From: an uncultured Rhodovulum sp.
Lineage (GTDB): Bacteria > Pseudomonadota > Alphaproteobacteria > Rhodobacterales > Rhodobacteraceae
Direction of reading: 5' to 3'
Assembly: GCA_946221765.1 (NCBI GenBank)
Contig: CAMIMK010000042.1
Location: 1-14,783 of the forward strand
DNA: 14,783 bases
In this document: piece by piece, positions 14,584-14,783 of the stretch
Layout of the letters: the number at the start of each line of letters is the position of its first letter
How positions within the stretch are numbered: the stretch's first letter is position 1
The notes under the pieces: generated by a model
What the model was told of the DNA's origin: nothing
Databases searched by the model: none
Seen by the model: the letters and a program-made list of their open reading frames with translations, nothing else
Made by a program: the position numbers and the translations under genes

Positions 14584-14783
14584 ATGGGCAGCGGGTCGGA
14601 ATCCGGGCGTTTCGAGTCGCTGAACCGCTTCCGGTCGCTGCCGGAGGCGATCCTCGCCGCGCGGCGGACCCATGGCGCGGGCCGGGTCGCCTTCGAGGAC
14701 ATCGAGGGCACCGCGCTCACCTACGGGCAGCTGACCCTGGGCGGCGCGGTGCTCGAACGCGCGTTCCGGGCGCGATTCGCACG
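14584..14783 (+). CDS. N-terminus of probable AMP-binding (acyl-activating) enzyme, cut by window end
   Basis: Only the first 66 codons are inside the window. A strong GGGAGGAG (14567-14574) lies 9 bases before the ATG, and G/C third positions support real coding. After a polar start (MGSGSESGRFESLNRF) comes SLPEAILAARRTHG, then VAFEDIEGTALTYGQL, the pattern found at the start of AMP-dependent synthetases/ligases (the acyl-ACP synthetase part of Aas-type proteins looks similar, from memory). The ATP-binding core lies beyond the window, so the enzyme class cannot be verified here and the substrate is unknown. It follows the PadR-type gene by 128 bases on the same strand and may have its own promoter. 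Confidence 0.6.
   Translation, partial: MGSGSESGRFESLNRFRSLPEAILAARRTHGAGRVAFEDIEGTALTYGQLTLGGAVLERAFRARFA

Overview
This is a chromosomal stretch of about 70% G+C. It most resembles an alphaproteobacterium, probably Rhodobacterales or a relative. The grounds are the argD-argF pair, the form of the Lrp-type regulator, the codon bias toward G/C third positions, and tight ATGA overlaps. The taxon is inferred from gene content and remembered family sequences, not from a search. No rRNA, tRNA, CRISPR array, insertion sequence or phage gene was seen.

Layout: (1) 41-2209, minus strand: argD and argF, two arginine-biosynthesis genes overlapping by 4 bases and ending in a clear Rho-independent terminator. 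(2) 2593-3603, minus strand: an SBF-like (YfeH-type) membrane transporter, divergent from (3) an APC amino-acid permease at 3760-5229. The permease is followed by an Ldh2/MDH2-family dehydrogenase (5321-6378) interrupted by a one-base frameshift, then an Lrp/AsnC regulator (6581-7084). (4) 7483-11414, plus strand: a probable ribitol uptake and oxidation operon. It holds a XylF-like periplasmic binding protein (also frameshifted by one base), a single-domain ABC ATPase, a XylH/RbsC-type permease, and a short-chain dehydrogenase that closely resembles ribitol 2-dehydrogenase. (5) 11806-13212, minus strand: an M20 zinc dipeptidase convergent with the ribitol operon. (6) 13619-14455, plus strand: a YqjI/NfeR-like PadR regulator fused in frame to a DUF2218 domain, with a GATATATC/GATATGTC repeat in its promoter. 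(7) 14584 to the window end: the start of a probable AMP-binding (acyl-activating) enzyme.

How it fits together: the ribitol operon would import ribitol (or a related pentitol) and oxidise it to D-ribulose. The ribulokinase needed next is not in the window. The permease, Ldh2-type enzyme and Lrp regulator may form a small amino-acid or 2-oxo-acid module, which is inference from adjacency. The most interesting points are the PadR-DUF2218 fusion with its promoter repeat, the ribitol transporter-dehydrogenase operon, paired inverted repeats upstream of the Lrp gene, and two overlapping hairpins in the convergent spacer at 11484-11540. The two frameshifts share the same local signature (apparently GCC reduced to GC before A). 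This makes sequence error at least as likely as true gene decay.
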